Source of the DNA: Plasmopara viticola
Taxonomy: Eukaryota; Oomycota; Peronosporomycetes; Peronosporales; Peronosporaceae
Assembly: GCA_001695595.3 (NCBI GenBank)
Contig: MBPM02000183.1
Span: forward strand, 1 to 64,000
Reading direction: 5' to 3'
Length of the DNA stretch: 64,000 bases
The notes beneath the pieces are model-generated. The model had not been told where the DNA came from. It made no database searches and saw nothing but the letters and a program-made list of their open reading frames with translations. Each line of letters begins with the position of its first letter. Positions within the stretch are counted from its first letter, which is position 1. This document shows positions 48,791 to 60,200 of the stretch, in pieces. The translations under genes and the position numbers were made by a program.

Positions 48791-49585
48791 TCTATGTTGT
48801 CGAATTTTAATAGCTAGTCGATTTTAGCGTCACACGCCGAGGTATGGCTCGTACTACTGCGAGTCATCAACACTCGGACTGCTTACTAAATGTAGTCACG
48901 ACCAATGACAAAAACAACAATTTGTTGCTCTAAAGTGAATGCTTCGCTTCATACATACAGATGAATGCGTAATGTGGTACATTAAAGGTTCTAGAAGCAA
49001 TCTATAATGCTTAGATTTATGCGATGTGACGAGGTCACATCGCACCTCTTAAGGTGAAGGCATGCGGGAAGATCTGGGATCTTCCGGTGAGCCATCCCCG
49101 ATCTTAAAATGTTGACGTGTGCAAAAAAATTCACTTTATGTACTTATTGTTGTGACACACTAATTATCTACTTTACCTACACTTCTGTGTACAACCCAAG
49201 TTAGAGTCTTTATTTAAGACAGATTCTGTGTAAAAACCGGAAGCCAGCTTCACCACAAGCTCGGCTTTTTTGTGACAGCCCTTGAGCTAAGACTTAAGTT
49301 ACATCACTCTCGACTTATACAGCAAATTCTTCTTTGTCTTAACAAAAAAGCAAACAGGTGCTGTCGGTCGGCCGGCTGATTCACGATGACCAACTTATCA
49401 TTTGAAGACGATGGATTTGGAACTTACAGGAGTTACCGCCCCAATATCAGTCTCTGTAATTAAAATCGCACTTATACCATTGTGTTATTGGCAGCAGAGC
49501 TGGTAAGACAAGGAATGATTTAGAATAACCTCCCACCCCACCGCAGCGGGGAACAAGCGTCTAACGTTTTACCACGCCAGGGTTA
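48791..49585. other. Shared module spacer, copy C
   Basis: Counterpart of 41041-41860, with GTGCTGTCGGTCGGCCGGCTGAT near 49358 and CCCCACCGCAGCGGGGAAC near 49535. No frame is open. Confidence 0.45.
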
Positions 49586-50280
49586 TTATAGATACCTACA
49601 ATCTCGCACAACGGATATGGCGACAAGTCGCTTCGGCAGGGACGCGTAGAAGCCATAAATCATTGCCAAGGCTGTCATAATAAACTCATTACTCGCGGGT
49701 ACGCCATTAAAACTATCAAACCTCATGTCACACCCATCGGCCATGCAGAAAGTTTCCGGGATTATAACTTTTTTCATGGCTATCGTAAAAAGGATCAGAC
49801 TTGGTTGCCCTACGCAGAAAATTAAGACAAGAAGAAAAAGGGTGAGTCAAAGACGACATATCTCGGTATATTTCTCGGCATTGAAGTTACCAAAACAGTG
49901 AGTGAGGCTCGCCCGAAGGCGAGTACCGACACAAGTCGTCGTTCCGTGAGAGGTCTACTCCTTCTCTGTACAGCAGGCGCAATATGAAAAGGGAGGACCT
50001 TCCGGACAGATGTGCATAGCCAACTCCGTCGATCCAAGCCATGGCGAAGAGCATTATTAATGTGAGCTCTGCGTGCACAGAAGTCTCAGGATGCCAAATA
50101 TTGCGCTGCATATTTGCTTGGAAATTAGCTCAAAAGGAGCTATTGCTCCAGTATCATCTTACAGCACTATGCGCGTGTTACTAGCACAGCATTTAACCTA
50201 TTCTCTAAACTGTCGAGGTCGTTAAAATATTAATAGCAGATGTGGCCTTCATCTAGTACGGAAGCACTCACTAGCATTGT
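49586..50280 (-). pseudogene. Module relic Y, copy C
   Basis: Minus-strand pieces FNSFNGVPASNEFIMTALAM (about 49700) and AMAWIDGVGYAHLSGRSSLF (about 50030) parallel copies A and B. The frame is broken. Its first part (RCHICFQNFYDS-type) is not readable here, and the segment that preceded it is found inverted at about 51000-51185. Confidence 0.45.
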
Positions 50281-50990
50281 CATCAGTCAGAGAATCTATT
50301 CTTAGGATCGAGTAAACTTCGGGGCTTATAACCCGAGAAACAACTACCTTGGACGATGTACGTCTTGTGCGTGTTCTAAGAATGCAACTTTATCAAAAGA
50401 AAAATCGAATACAATTCGTTTTTAAGATGTCTTGGAATCGGCATAGTGTCGTGGGGGCGCAAGCTTCGAGCGCAGTTAACAAAGTGACTTGGTCGAAATG
50501 ACCTTGGCGTACTAACAAAGCGCCAGTTGCTATAAATTCCAGATCACAGCGCCTTCAGGTAATAGTGTTGCACTCGCCTCAGCGGCTGCCACTAGCTTTG
50601 TGAAAAGGAATAGCGTAATCACTCTACAAGAAGTAATGAGAGCACGCAAGCCCATCACACGGAAGTACCAATGGCGCTAGCAATTGAGGTACCAGACGAG
50701 ATTGCTCCCACTTCGACCTTGCGCCTTCTTCACGAAGAGCAGCGGTTTTTTGGGACCTAGTTAAGCTTTTAAGATCGATGGCGGGGTCGATCGTGGCAGT
50801 TAGGCAACGGCTTATCCCAGACTCTTGAAAACGTTATAGAGAAAATGGACTCCTTTGGCCAAGTGACCCTTCAGCTTCACAGTCAAACTGACCGCCGACC
50901 GCCTTAGCGCAGTGTATAGAAGCTGCGTCAAGAAATCACTACCCTTCCGTAGAAGCTCTGGGCATGGTTGGCTGTTAATACGCAGTCCCT
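50281..50990. other. Module C-specific sequence, no gene seen
   Basis: I could not match this to modules A or B by eye. It may be a foreign insertion that accompanied the local inversion at 51000-51185. Open frames are short. Confidence 0.35.
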
Positions 50991-51200
50991 TGGCCTTATG
51001 TCTATACAGCGGTGGCTATGGGTACTCTCAGCTCTCGTATGGGTACCCGAGCGCACCTCTCCAACGACCTCGAGCGCAAAGACATCGCTTTAGTGATTAT
51101 GCGAGACTCGGAATTAAAACAAAGAAATGATTTTTCACAAACGATGTTGGGTGCAGCGATGCCTTTCCAGGACCGTGAATGGTTTGAAAAATTAAATTAT
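50991..51200 (+). other. Locally inverted module segment
   Basis: The plus-strand reading SSRMGTRAH...MLGAAMPFQDRE matches the minus-strand reading SPRMGTKAH...MLGVTMPFRDRE in module A (about 33410-33250) and its equivalent in B. Sequence on both sides (49.6-50.2 kb and 51.39 kb onward) keeps the usual orientation, so a small inversion affected module C. Confidence 0.65.
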
Positions 51201-52079
51201 ATATTATTTTGATTATGTTAAACCCTGTCTCGATTTGCGGCCATTTACTTTGGGCGGGTGTCTTGTAAAATTTAGTCGCCTCCAAACTCGAAAAACAGGT
51301 AGCATAAAAAAGGTCCTTATAAAAGCCTTTTCGAGAAAATTTGCTTTAGAAGCTATAACTTTAGGAAATCATAAATTATTAACATGTTTGATGTTGATTG
51401 AAGCGCACTACTTTGGGCAAAGATTAACTTTTACAGTTTGTCGGCCCACGACTATGTCACCTCGGCGCACATAGTGTGCAGTGCGTTACAGTTGACGATT
51501 TCTGTCTGACTATGATCTGTTGCAGACATCAGCAAGCGAGGTTTTAATTCAGCCCTGCTTTATGTTTTCCAGCTCACGAACCTTGCTATGCCACTGATCA
51601 AGATCCAGCGACAAACTCGGAAATTATAAAGACGTTAATGCGGTAATTAGCCTCACATTTCTCTGATTTTAATTCCAGTGCGAACGTAGACATCCACTGT
51701 AACTGTTGTAGACCGCCGAGTGAGCGTTAAATATGGCAGGCATAGTTCAGGTGCTCTTTGTCATTGCAGCTGCTCGGCTGCAGCAAGTAGATATCTTCAA
51801 TTAAAAGTCCATTCGAAAATGCCGTCATAATATATAATTAAAGCCACCAAACTGAGCAGATTCCCAATCGACGTGAATTTGATTGTCGATGCAAATGATT
51901 TTTTTATAGTCGACACCGTACTTCCGTGAGAATCTTTGACTACAAGTCGCCTTCTTAAGCCCTTTTATCCCAATTACTTATATTTTTAAAATACAAAACA
52001 CCCAATTGCCTTTCGCCTTCGAATCAATGAAACTAATGATCATGTTTTTTTTTTGCGGAGAGAGTTGATGTGTGAGATG
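51201..52079. other. Shared module spacer, copy C
   Basis: Counterpart of 33500-34000 and 42690-43330, with the GTTGCAGACATCAGCAAGCG motif at about 51522. No gene seen. Confidence 0.45.
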
Positions 52080-52480
52080 CTCGCTTCCTTTCACTTGATG
52101 GCGTTGCTAGTTTGATCAACTTAGTCAACAATGTTCTCACTAAATCCACAACATCAGCCGCTTTGAAATATTGGGCAGCGGCAAGCATCTCTCGTAGACC
52201 TTAAAAATACCCCGCCGCTTAAACCTTGAGACTTCCGTACTTTGTTCCAGTGATTGCGCTTGCTGGTGACGTTTGCCAAGACGTTTTTGGAAAATCTAAA
52301 TCTATTATAGTGTATTCGTTTTTTGCTATCCGTCTCGCCAGGCCATGTCGAGTCACGATTCGCTTCATCGTTTTGAACAACAATTTCGGTTTTGATGTTG
52401 CTATGTCTCCCATTGCTGAAGACGTTTTCCATCAACTGCACATCACGGCTCAGTTGTACACGATCGCTTTAATATCTTAA
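52080..52480 (+). pseudogene. Module relic X2, copy C, 5' part only
   Basis: Matches 43410-43720 of X2-B: CGCTTCCTTTCACTTG, GGGCAGCGGCAAGCATCTC and TCTCGCCAGGCCATGTCGAGTC. The match ends near 52400 and the effector-like C-terminal half is absent. Beyond it lie module spacer (52525-52690) and a Copia relic. Confidence 0.55.
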
Positions 52481-52689
52481 AACGACATTAATCTGTGTGC
52501 TTCGAACACACAAGACAATGACACCTTGCAGAACGAGCGACCAGCTTGATGTGTCGCACACCTGCATGGCACTCGATATTTTCAGATCTGTTAGTAGTGT
52601 TTCTTATCAGTCCAGATGTGATGAGGCGACGGTAGCACCTGTGAGGAAATAAATAGGCAACAATATAGCCGTCATTTTGATTTATTAGC

Positions 52690-53559
52690 ATGTTTCAACG
52701 CATTCTGCCGGTATCGGCCTATTCGCTTGGCGACTCCGTTTAGCTAAGGCGCACAAAAAGTCTAAGACTTTTGTACAATATCACGACGCTCGTAAAATTT
52801 GGCCTTCTCGCCGACGTCTATTCGCCACCGATGCCACTCCAATGTCTTGACAAAATTGCTGCTCTTCGTTCTGTGAGCTCAACAAAGTCAGCAAGTACGC
52901 TAATTTTTTTCGACATGTTCCGGAGCAAATATACCGCACAAATGTTCGGGTTCTCGTTCGTCGACTTGTCATAGTTGCACTTGCCACTGAATGTCAATGT
53001 CTGCATGAGACCACCCGCACCAACTACGATGACTTTCAGCAATTTCTTGGTATGGGAGTAGTTTGGCAATTCGGTTACTCACATTTGCTTGCCGAGTGCG
53101 CTCGCGTCACACGGCTCTCACTGCCCACCAACGCTATGTCGATACGATGGCATTTGGACGGGCACGTTTCGTGAGACCAAGTTTAAGGGACGTGGGTCCA
53201 CTTTGCGATCCTTTGAGCTTGCCGTATTGGCCTCAAGAGTAACATTTGGTGTCATGCGTGTTTTAAGGAGTCATTTTCTTTCAAGAGCACACAACATAAG
53301 CTTAAGACTCGTTGCCTTCGTGAAGGATCATCACTTTTTTAAAGCATCATCCGTCTTGAAGGTCAGAGGATCAACATCCTTAGCGAAGCGAACAACCGAA
53401 CATAGATTGTGTGACAATTTGAGAATGTATCAAGCGTTCAAAGCATATTTCTCTTGATTTCTCGCGGTGTCTTATCGACAACATACTAGCATCAGCTTTC
53501 TCTGCCTGAGCCACATCGTCGTTTGCCAGATACACGCCCACCAAAGACACCATCTTTCT
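52690..53559. other. Unassigned sequence
   Basis: A 122-codon plus frame (53089-53457) and an 83-codon minus frame (52818-53069) overlap here. Neither has a recognised domain and I found no counterpart in the other modules. Confidence 0.3.
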
Positions 53560-54450
53560 ATACTTCTTTACGTAGTCTTAAGAAAACGTCATGTGCTGTG
53601 TCGCATACGATTCCACAAGCCACTCGTCACTTAGCTTGGTGATCTTGCTCCCCTGTCAGCCAAGAAGAGACAATCGGCCAATTATTCTTCATTGCACGCG
53701 ACGCGTATTCGTTGCGGCCTCTGCCGGCTCCGCATTCTCGCAAATCTTCACCAGACACCTGGCAATCCATGTGTTTGTTTATTGCAGCAACTAAGCGCAC
53801 TCGTCAGCGGCGCCTGTCGTAATTGCGCTATTCGCTGTCGCTCGTCATGCAAGCTTACATTTTTTGTACCTGCACCTTGCTCATTGCGTTTCATTTCTAT
53901 GTGGCACCTGAGCGCCCACGTCAGCTGGTCGGCTCTTGACATCAACGCGGCATTTTAGAGCTGGTGTCACTTGCTCGAACTTGCAAAAAGCATGATTAAC
54001 AAGTCGTCCTCGCTGATCGGACCACGCACTGCGTCGAGGCTTTTCACCAGCGTGTTGATTCGACTGATGTGCTTATTTCATCATCACCATCGTTTATCGT
54101 CGTGACGAAACTATGTCGACGAAGGAAGAGCTTGATGGTCAACCTTTTCTTCTCAAAGTGTCCTTCAAGCATTAACCATGCTTCATGAGCGCCATTCGCT
54201 GACCGGGCCAACGGCATCTGCATGTCACTATCGCGAATTAGATGATCACCAGTGCCTTGCGTGACTTCCGCTTACATGTCGCTTGGTCCAATGCGCACGT
54301 GCAGTGCTCCATCTCGGTCTCGCCGATTTCAAAATCCTAATATTAGGCCATGCTCCACAAGCTCATGTGCATCCTGATTTTCTCACGTGCGAGCGTTCCT
54401 AGTCGAGGTGACGTCCATGGCATAGGAACAATGTTGAGCAATTTTTCGCA
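53560..54450 (-). pseudogene. Copia gag-protease relic
   Basis: Minus-strand pieces in gag-to-protease order are EGHFEKKRLTIKLFLRR (about 54160) with a VKSLDAVRGPISEDDLLI-like stretch (about 54020), a CCNKQTHGLPGVW zinc-knuckle remnant (about 53780), and WLVESYATQHMTFS.DYVKKY (about 53610), the protease active-site region with DSGA replaced by ESYA. Many stops. No integrase or RT follows. It stands where the second half of relic X2 would be expected. Confidence 0.8.
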
Positions 54451-55559
54451 GGGCTTCGGGTTAAAACTAGTTGAAAAGGTATTTGTGCTTTACGGGGAAA
54501 AGCGAAAAAGACATTAAAGTCAGTTTGCAATGTCACCTCCAAGCTTTTTCTTCTTTCTGCATTTCAGAAAATTGCACTTTATTGCTCTCTCAATGGTGAA
54601 ACGTTCAAGTATATTTAAAGATTAAACGGATGAAAGCGCGCAAGGCTTCTGCGTACATATCGAAAATGAAGTAAACATTAGAAATAAAAAGAGTCACGCA
54701 GCGTTTCTCGAGATTTACAACCTGCCATTCTACTTATATCCGCAAGGGAGGACTAAGATGATGAGCATAGTTGGGTGGAACACTACCTACATATGATCAA
54801 AACCTTGCTTGCGAAGACAGGATGGAATAGTAGGTATGAAGGTGACTTACTTCAACAGCAACAGCTTATATCCTTCCTCACATCCGCGCAACCTTCATGA
54901 TTCAGGACACTACAACTTGGGAAAGTAACGTCGACGCTCAACTGTTGCAATGTGACGCTTAATACAGATTGCGAAGTAGAATTTACCTGTCGCTTAACTG
55001 AATGTTCGACTCGATCACGATGTGAAAGCGGAGAAAGAAACAACTTATTGTACAGGCGTAGATGTATTTTGCAATCGCGCATATAAAAATTTGCTTTGAA
55101 TAATTCGCGTCCCATAAGTAGTCAGCAATCGTGTTCTGTAGCATCGTCCTTTTCTCGCTTCAAACCAAAATATTTACTTCCGCTGTGTGCATGACTCCAC
55201 AATCTGTGCTGGACAGTTAAATCAATGCTGTGGTCGGCTCTTTCTGACTATATGATTAATTCAAGCTAAGTTCATGACAAAAATCATGGTCTTAAGCAGA
55301 TAGTAAAGATGTTACATTTTAGTGTGTAAGCAGATCATCATGCACTTACGTGTACGTACAGCGAATAAGCCACAACGAAGCAGAATTTATTAATTTTCAT
55401 CGGCTTTGTCGCTGATGAATATTCAGATCTCACGAAGTTTTTTCCGTATTCTAGCATTGCCTAACAGCTCCATAGACTGACTTCGTAATCTGTATCAAGC
55501 AGTTGGTCTGGGTCCAATTGAAGAGCGGCGGTGTTACTTATCGAAGTTGTAGATTCCTT
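54451..55559. other. No gene seen
   Basis: The sequence between the Copia relic and effector D holds only short frames. The part nearest effector D (55440-55570) resembles the 3' flank of the other effectors: the GACT.CGTAATCTGTATC motif at about 55480 recurs at 36780 and 46091. Confidence 0.4.
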
Positions 55560-55571
55560 AGTCATTAAAAT

Positions 55572-56517
55572 TTAATGCTTGATGTTGTCGCTCTTTAGAC
55601 TTGGAAGCTTTAGGATCCAATTTAAGCGCTTAACTTTGGGAGACAGTTTTCTAAAGAGATCCTTACGACTGTGGCTAAAATAAAAAACAATTTGTACATG
55701 ATGACCAACTTTACAACACAGGTCTTTTGCAATCACCGCTTTGTATTGACTGGCAGCATCAGCTACCCCTCCCGCAGCAACTTCGTCAAATCTGGGCGCA
55801 ACAATGTATCCAACTCTGGCAGTTCCGGCTTTTTTGCCAGATCTTGAACGCTGCGATAACATGCCTGGCGCTTGGACTTAAGTTGCCTGTCCACCGGACT
55901 ATCTTATTCATCCTAGCCATCTCTTGCGGATACTGGTGGAATGGAAGATTTAAGTCCCCAAGAAACGCTTTCTGGACTTAAATCACCTCTTTAATTACAT
56001 TATCTTTTGCACGAACGCGAGGGCCTTGCGCAATGTCAGCCGTCCAATCCTTAGGAGCGCTTTGACTAGCTACTATCGCAGAATGCGCAGATTTTATCAC
56101 TTTCTTCGCAAAAGTGCAAACAGTGCCTGACTGAACGTAAATCCTCTCGCGATAAACGTTCCACCTCGGTGCGCTGGCGCTTTCTACTTTTAATTCCTAA
56201 TGCAGATATCAATTTTCCATGGGCTTTAATAACCTCCGCAGCTTGTGCAATCACATCTTTTACCTCAGTTCTCATCAGATTAGCCGTCTCTTCGAAAGGC
56301 CGCTTTGACTTCTCTAAAATGCGTGGAGCTAATTGCGTGCGCTCTTCATGCAGCGTTGAGTTAGTGGATTAAGGCTTTCTCGACGAGGCAAAATCTCGTC
56401 AATTGTACCACTTGATGCCACAAAATCATTGTCAGGTGTTTGCAGAGGCTCAGTTTGGTTATATTCGTCAGATACTCGGCTGCTGGTCGTGATGAGAAGC
56501 GCACTTACCGTCGACAA
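55572..56517 (-). pseudogene. Broken RXLR-like effector D
   Basis: Recognisable effector pieces are SALLITTSSR and TEPLQTPDNDFVASSGT near the start (56517-56400), then a frameshift just before HEERT (about 56345), a MRTEVKDVIAQAAEVIKAH helix region, and a basic KSRKRQR patch (about 56190) equivalent to the nuclear-type motif of A-C. Most of the central block is deleted. A C-terminal frame at 55862-55572 ends in SPKVKRLNWILKLPSLKS, like the ends of A-C. The MRGA-Y start is lost, a LINE-derived element sits about 60 bp upstream, and the frame is interrupted more than once. It cannot give the family's normal product. Confidence 0.85.
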
Positions 56518-56576
56518 TTTATTTGGTAAAAATATAGAATCTGTTTTATCAATTTATGACAGCATAAACTATCAGC

Positions 56577-56899
56577 GCTTCGGAAAAGGTTGGGGTGACG
56601 CCCTCCTTCTAAGCGCGGGGGCTAAATGCTCGCGCGCTTCGGGCAGGTGCTCTTGGGCATCTGCAGGTCTCTAACGAGTCTCACCCTCGACGCGACGGTA
56701 TCCAGCACCAGGGCGTCACCTGGGCTCTTACCAAGTCAGAGCTAAACAACATTATGGAAGACCCTCACGACCTCGGTGCTGGCTGCACTGCCCGCCGAAC
56801 GAGACCCGACGTATGCGGACACCACTCTTTGCCGTGGACTAGCCAGACGAGCCTAGCACGTGCATAACTTGGCAACGTGATAACGCAATACAATAATAC
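56577..56899 (+). mobile_element. Short LINE-derived element, copy 8
   Basis: Full-length short copy starting CGGAAAAGGTTGGGG, with a slightly altered tail (GCAATACAATAATAC). An 11-bp duplication AAACTATCAGC lies at 56566-56576 and 56900-56910. It sits in the promoter-side flank of effector D, at the position corresponding to the ACTATCGATTAT motif next to the MULE in module B and next to copy 7 in module C. Confidence 0.9.
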
Positions 56900-57249
56900 A
56901 AACTATCAGCTACAAATTCATGGCTATGATTGAATTTTATATCTTTCCGATAGAGTAAATTCGATCGAAAGGTTCCTATCGGTAAAAACCCAGGCGTCAA
57001 TTCACCAAGAACCTTGCACTTTCGGTATAGAGCCCTTCACTTTTAACGGCCTCAAGAGTATCGGCGTGTGCTTATAAAAAAACCATCCTTTGTTTTACAT
57101 AAAATTCTGTATACACACCGAACGAACAGAATAATTGGGGGCGCAATTCGGTACACTTCCGGTATGTTAAATCATCTCGCATGGGGGTATCAGGTAAGTA
57201 AGCTACACTTTATATACCTGCCACGGTTATCCAACATGGATAGGCGTTT

Positions 57250-60200
57250 TAGATGGATCGAAGAATTGTCTTAACGGTAGCTAAGAATTGCGAATTTAGT
57301 ACGTTATATATATGTTCACTCTGCATTTTGCCAACTAGTGCTCACTTCCTATGACTTTAAGTTAGGAGCGAGAACCCCGCCTTCTCTGCGCCCAACGCCG
57401 ATTTTCACCACGCTCTTGTCATGGACGCCTTTACCTTCTCGTATCAGTAAGTTTGAAAATTTCTTAGTGGGAGATTAAGTGAGAGCATCTAATTAATAAG
57501 TTGGACCAAAACGGCGTTCGAGGACAGATCAAGGAAGGCACTATCTATGATTTCCCTTGCGATGGAGGACTCGCACCTTGTTCTAATTTCTCAAATGGAG
57601 CGCATGATGCATGGTCGCGGCTGGTAGGCTACTTCAAAAAAAGGACCTTAGCAAAAAACAAGCTTTTTATTCAACGTCGTTTCTTTGCAAAGAGGTTAAA
57701 GATGATGTGTTTGCGCACATTAACAAACTGAAGACCCTGGTGGAACAGCTCGACGCAGTGGGAGCTCTGATCACTACAGATTATTTGATTATCACGCTTC
57801 TCGAAAGTTCACGCCTCTCGGGAATCACGCTCTTCAGCACGGCGTTAGAGTTAAGGCCGGACTCGTTGACGTGAAAACTCGTGACGTCTCGGCTGGTACT
57901 TGAAGAAAGCAGGTGGTGGCATCGGTAGAATCGCGCAAAAAAAGGTCAATCGTACATGACGATAGCTAATGGACGGCGAAAGGAACAACAAGCGCCAGTG
58001 AAGACTAATAGGGCATATCACTACTATGAAGAGCGCTAGAGTGTCATCGGATTTGCGAGAATGCTGAGAGACAACGGCCGCAGCGCGCAAAAATTGTGCA
58101 GAGTGACAGCAAATCTGGTTACTAAATGGTGAATATGCGCGTGCGGCCATGTCAAGCTGCGTGTGTCTTGTCGACTCTAATGCGACGCAGCACATGACGT
58201 TCTCAAAGGAGTCGATAAAATACCACAAGGAGATCCTATGCATCTCACGAATGTCAAGCTGCGGCAATGGGGGTATTGTGATGACAACAATGACAGCATG
58301 CGGAACGAAGGGGTGTGTAGACTACGGTGTGACACATGCCAAAATGTTCGCGATTTTCATCATTTGTCGAACGTATGTTTGTTCAATTACCTCCGAGCGG
58401 AAATGACACTTTGCCAAAAATTTGGAAACCCAGAGTATATGAAGGCAAAGGATTGTTTGAACTGTGTGTAAGTGGATGAGACCAACATGACAAGTTCGTT
58501 GAGATGTCATCGAGACACCACGTTTGACACGTTGCCTTGGCCACATTTGCCATAGCGATTAATCCGCCATCGTCACAAAAGGTCATAGAATTGGCGATTA
58601 CTTGGCATCAGTCGGCCAGTAGGGTTTAAGCGATGGTCGCGCACTCCAAGCAGACACATGTAGGTTTTTTATGAGGTCAACTCCAAATCATGTCAAGCAA
58701 ATGATCAAAGTCGTTTTGGCGGTGTATGTAGTCTGATGCAGGCACCACCCCTGGCAAAAAGCGCTACATTACGTTTATTGACGAAAAAATTACTATTTTG
58801 TCGTGTATTTGCCAAGAAACTATTGCTAATTCTGTCACGCTAGTCGAAAATCAGACCAACGAGCGCGTAAAAATGTAATCGAGTGACAACGTTAGAGAAT
58901 ACAAATCTGGTAAAATCGCTATGTTCCGTGCAGAGCGAGGCATTAGTAAGGAAATTTACTTCTCCGTATATACATCACTTTCACGGAGTGGCTAAGCGTA
59001 TGAATCGCATACTTGTAATGTATGTCCACTGCATACTAAAGCGCGCTAGACTACCGAAGTCGTATTAGGGTGAAGCCGTATAAAATTCTACGTTGCTTCT
59101 GAATCGGTGTTCGCTACGCGCCATTAGACGCAACATATATGCGTACCGAAGTTGGACCGGAAGAAACCTCTTTGGGAAATTTGTAAAGTTTTGGCTGTCA
59201 CGCGTACGTTCAAGTTTTAGAAGAGAAACACTTTAAGCTTTGATGCTTGCTCAGTTAAGCTTTGATTTAAAGTTTGTTGGAGCACGTAAAGTGTGTCGTT
59301 TTGTGAAGATAAAAGGCCATTGTGTATGTATTAATCGTGACGCGCAATCTATGGAGGACGCCTTCGAAAGTGATAGGCGCAACAACAGCAGTTCAAGAAG
59401 AGGTGTCATCAAAGAAGACAAAGTGGGTAATCAAGCCTCAAAACAGACGGACAAAACAGCCCAAAGAACGACAAAGCTGAGTAGAATCAAAATAGTCAAA
59501 GCAAACGGGATCAACAGACCCAGCCAATACCGGATATAAATTCATGTACGGTAGCAAGCAACCAGTCACTGGAGAAGGCAGCGACCGAGGTAATATCGAT
59601 CACTAGGCGAAATGTCTGTGGCGGCTTAGAACTATGAAAATGCCTTCGTTGGATGTTCAGTGGCAGAAGTGCTGACCACTTTTAAATCGGCAATAAAATC
59701 ATATGACAACGACAAGTGACAAGTGACAAGAAGCATGTTAGTCGGAGATCAATATGCTTCGCAAGTTCAAGGCCTGGACACTTGAGTCACCGCCAAAAGG
59801 TCGCAAGGCAATCGGTAACCAAGATGGCGAGATTGTGAGGTGCAAGGCGCGTGTTGTGATCGAGACTTTATCACGGAACACATGACACCGACTACAAGGA
59901 CATTCGCTCCTGTGGTTAAGCTTACATCGATTCGGATTCTGCTAATTCTGGCGGCCAAGTAATGACTCACTGTTCACCAGATGAATGTGAGGACCGCGTT
60001 TTTGGCGGAGTGTTCGAAGACATCTACATGACAACAGTTCGGCATATTTGGCGATGAAAAGCAATCATATAACGTTTGCAAGCCGAAAAGGTATCTATTC
60101 GACTTATAGCTGTCACCTAGGATATGGAATGATGCAATCGATGGATTTATGCTTGGACTATACCTTGAAATGTGCAAATCTCATCGCTGTGTCTATGTGA

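Larger units (their letters stand above)
27998..56517. repeat. Tandem array of about 9-kb effector modules
   Basis: Landmarks recur in the same order: effector gene (27998, 36858, 46169, 55572), the GCAGGCA.TGTGAT.A motif (about 30870, 40455, 48135), the AAGTCGTCGT..CGTGA motif (about 32932, 42163, 49932), and the GCAGACATCAG.AAG.GAGGTTT motif (about 33672, 42840, 51524). The spacing is about 8.7-9.3 kb. Coding and noncoding parts are both repeated, so the unit of duplication is the whole segment. Divergence between modules is substantial outside the effector genes. B and C are the closest pair. Order is perturbed locally, for example in module C. Confidence 0.85.

Noticed and set aside
59715..59735. 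GACAAGTGACAAGTGACAAG short direct repeat as a possible CRISPR-like or satellite array
   Set aside because: Only about three 8-bp units, a simple slippage repeat inside Copia remains.
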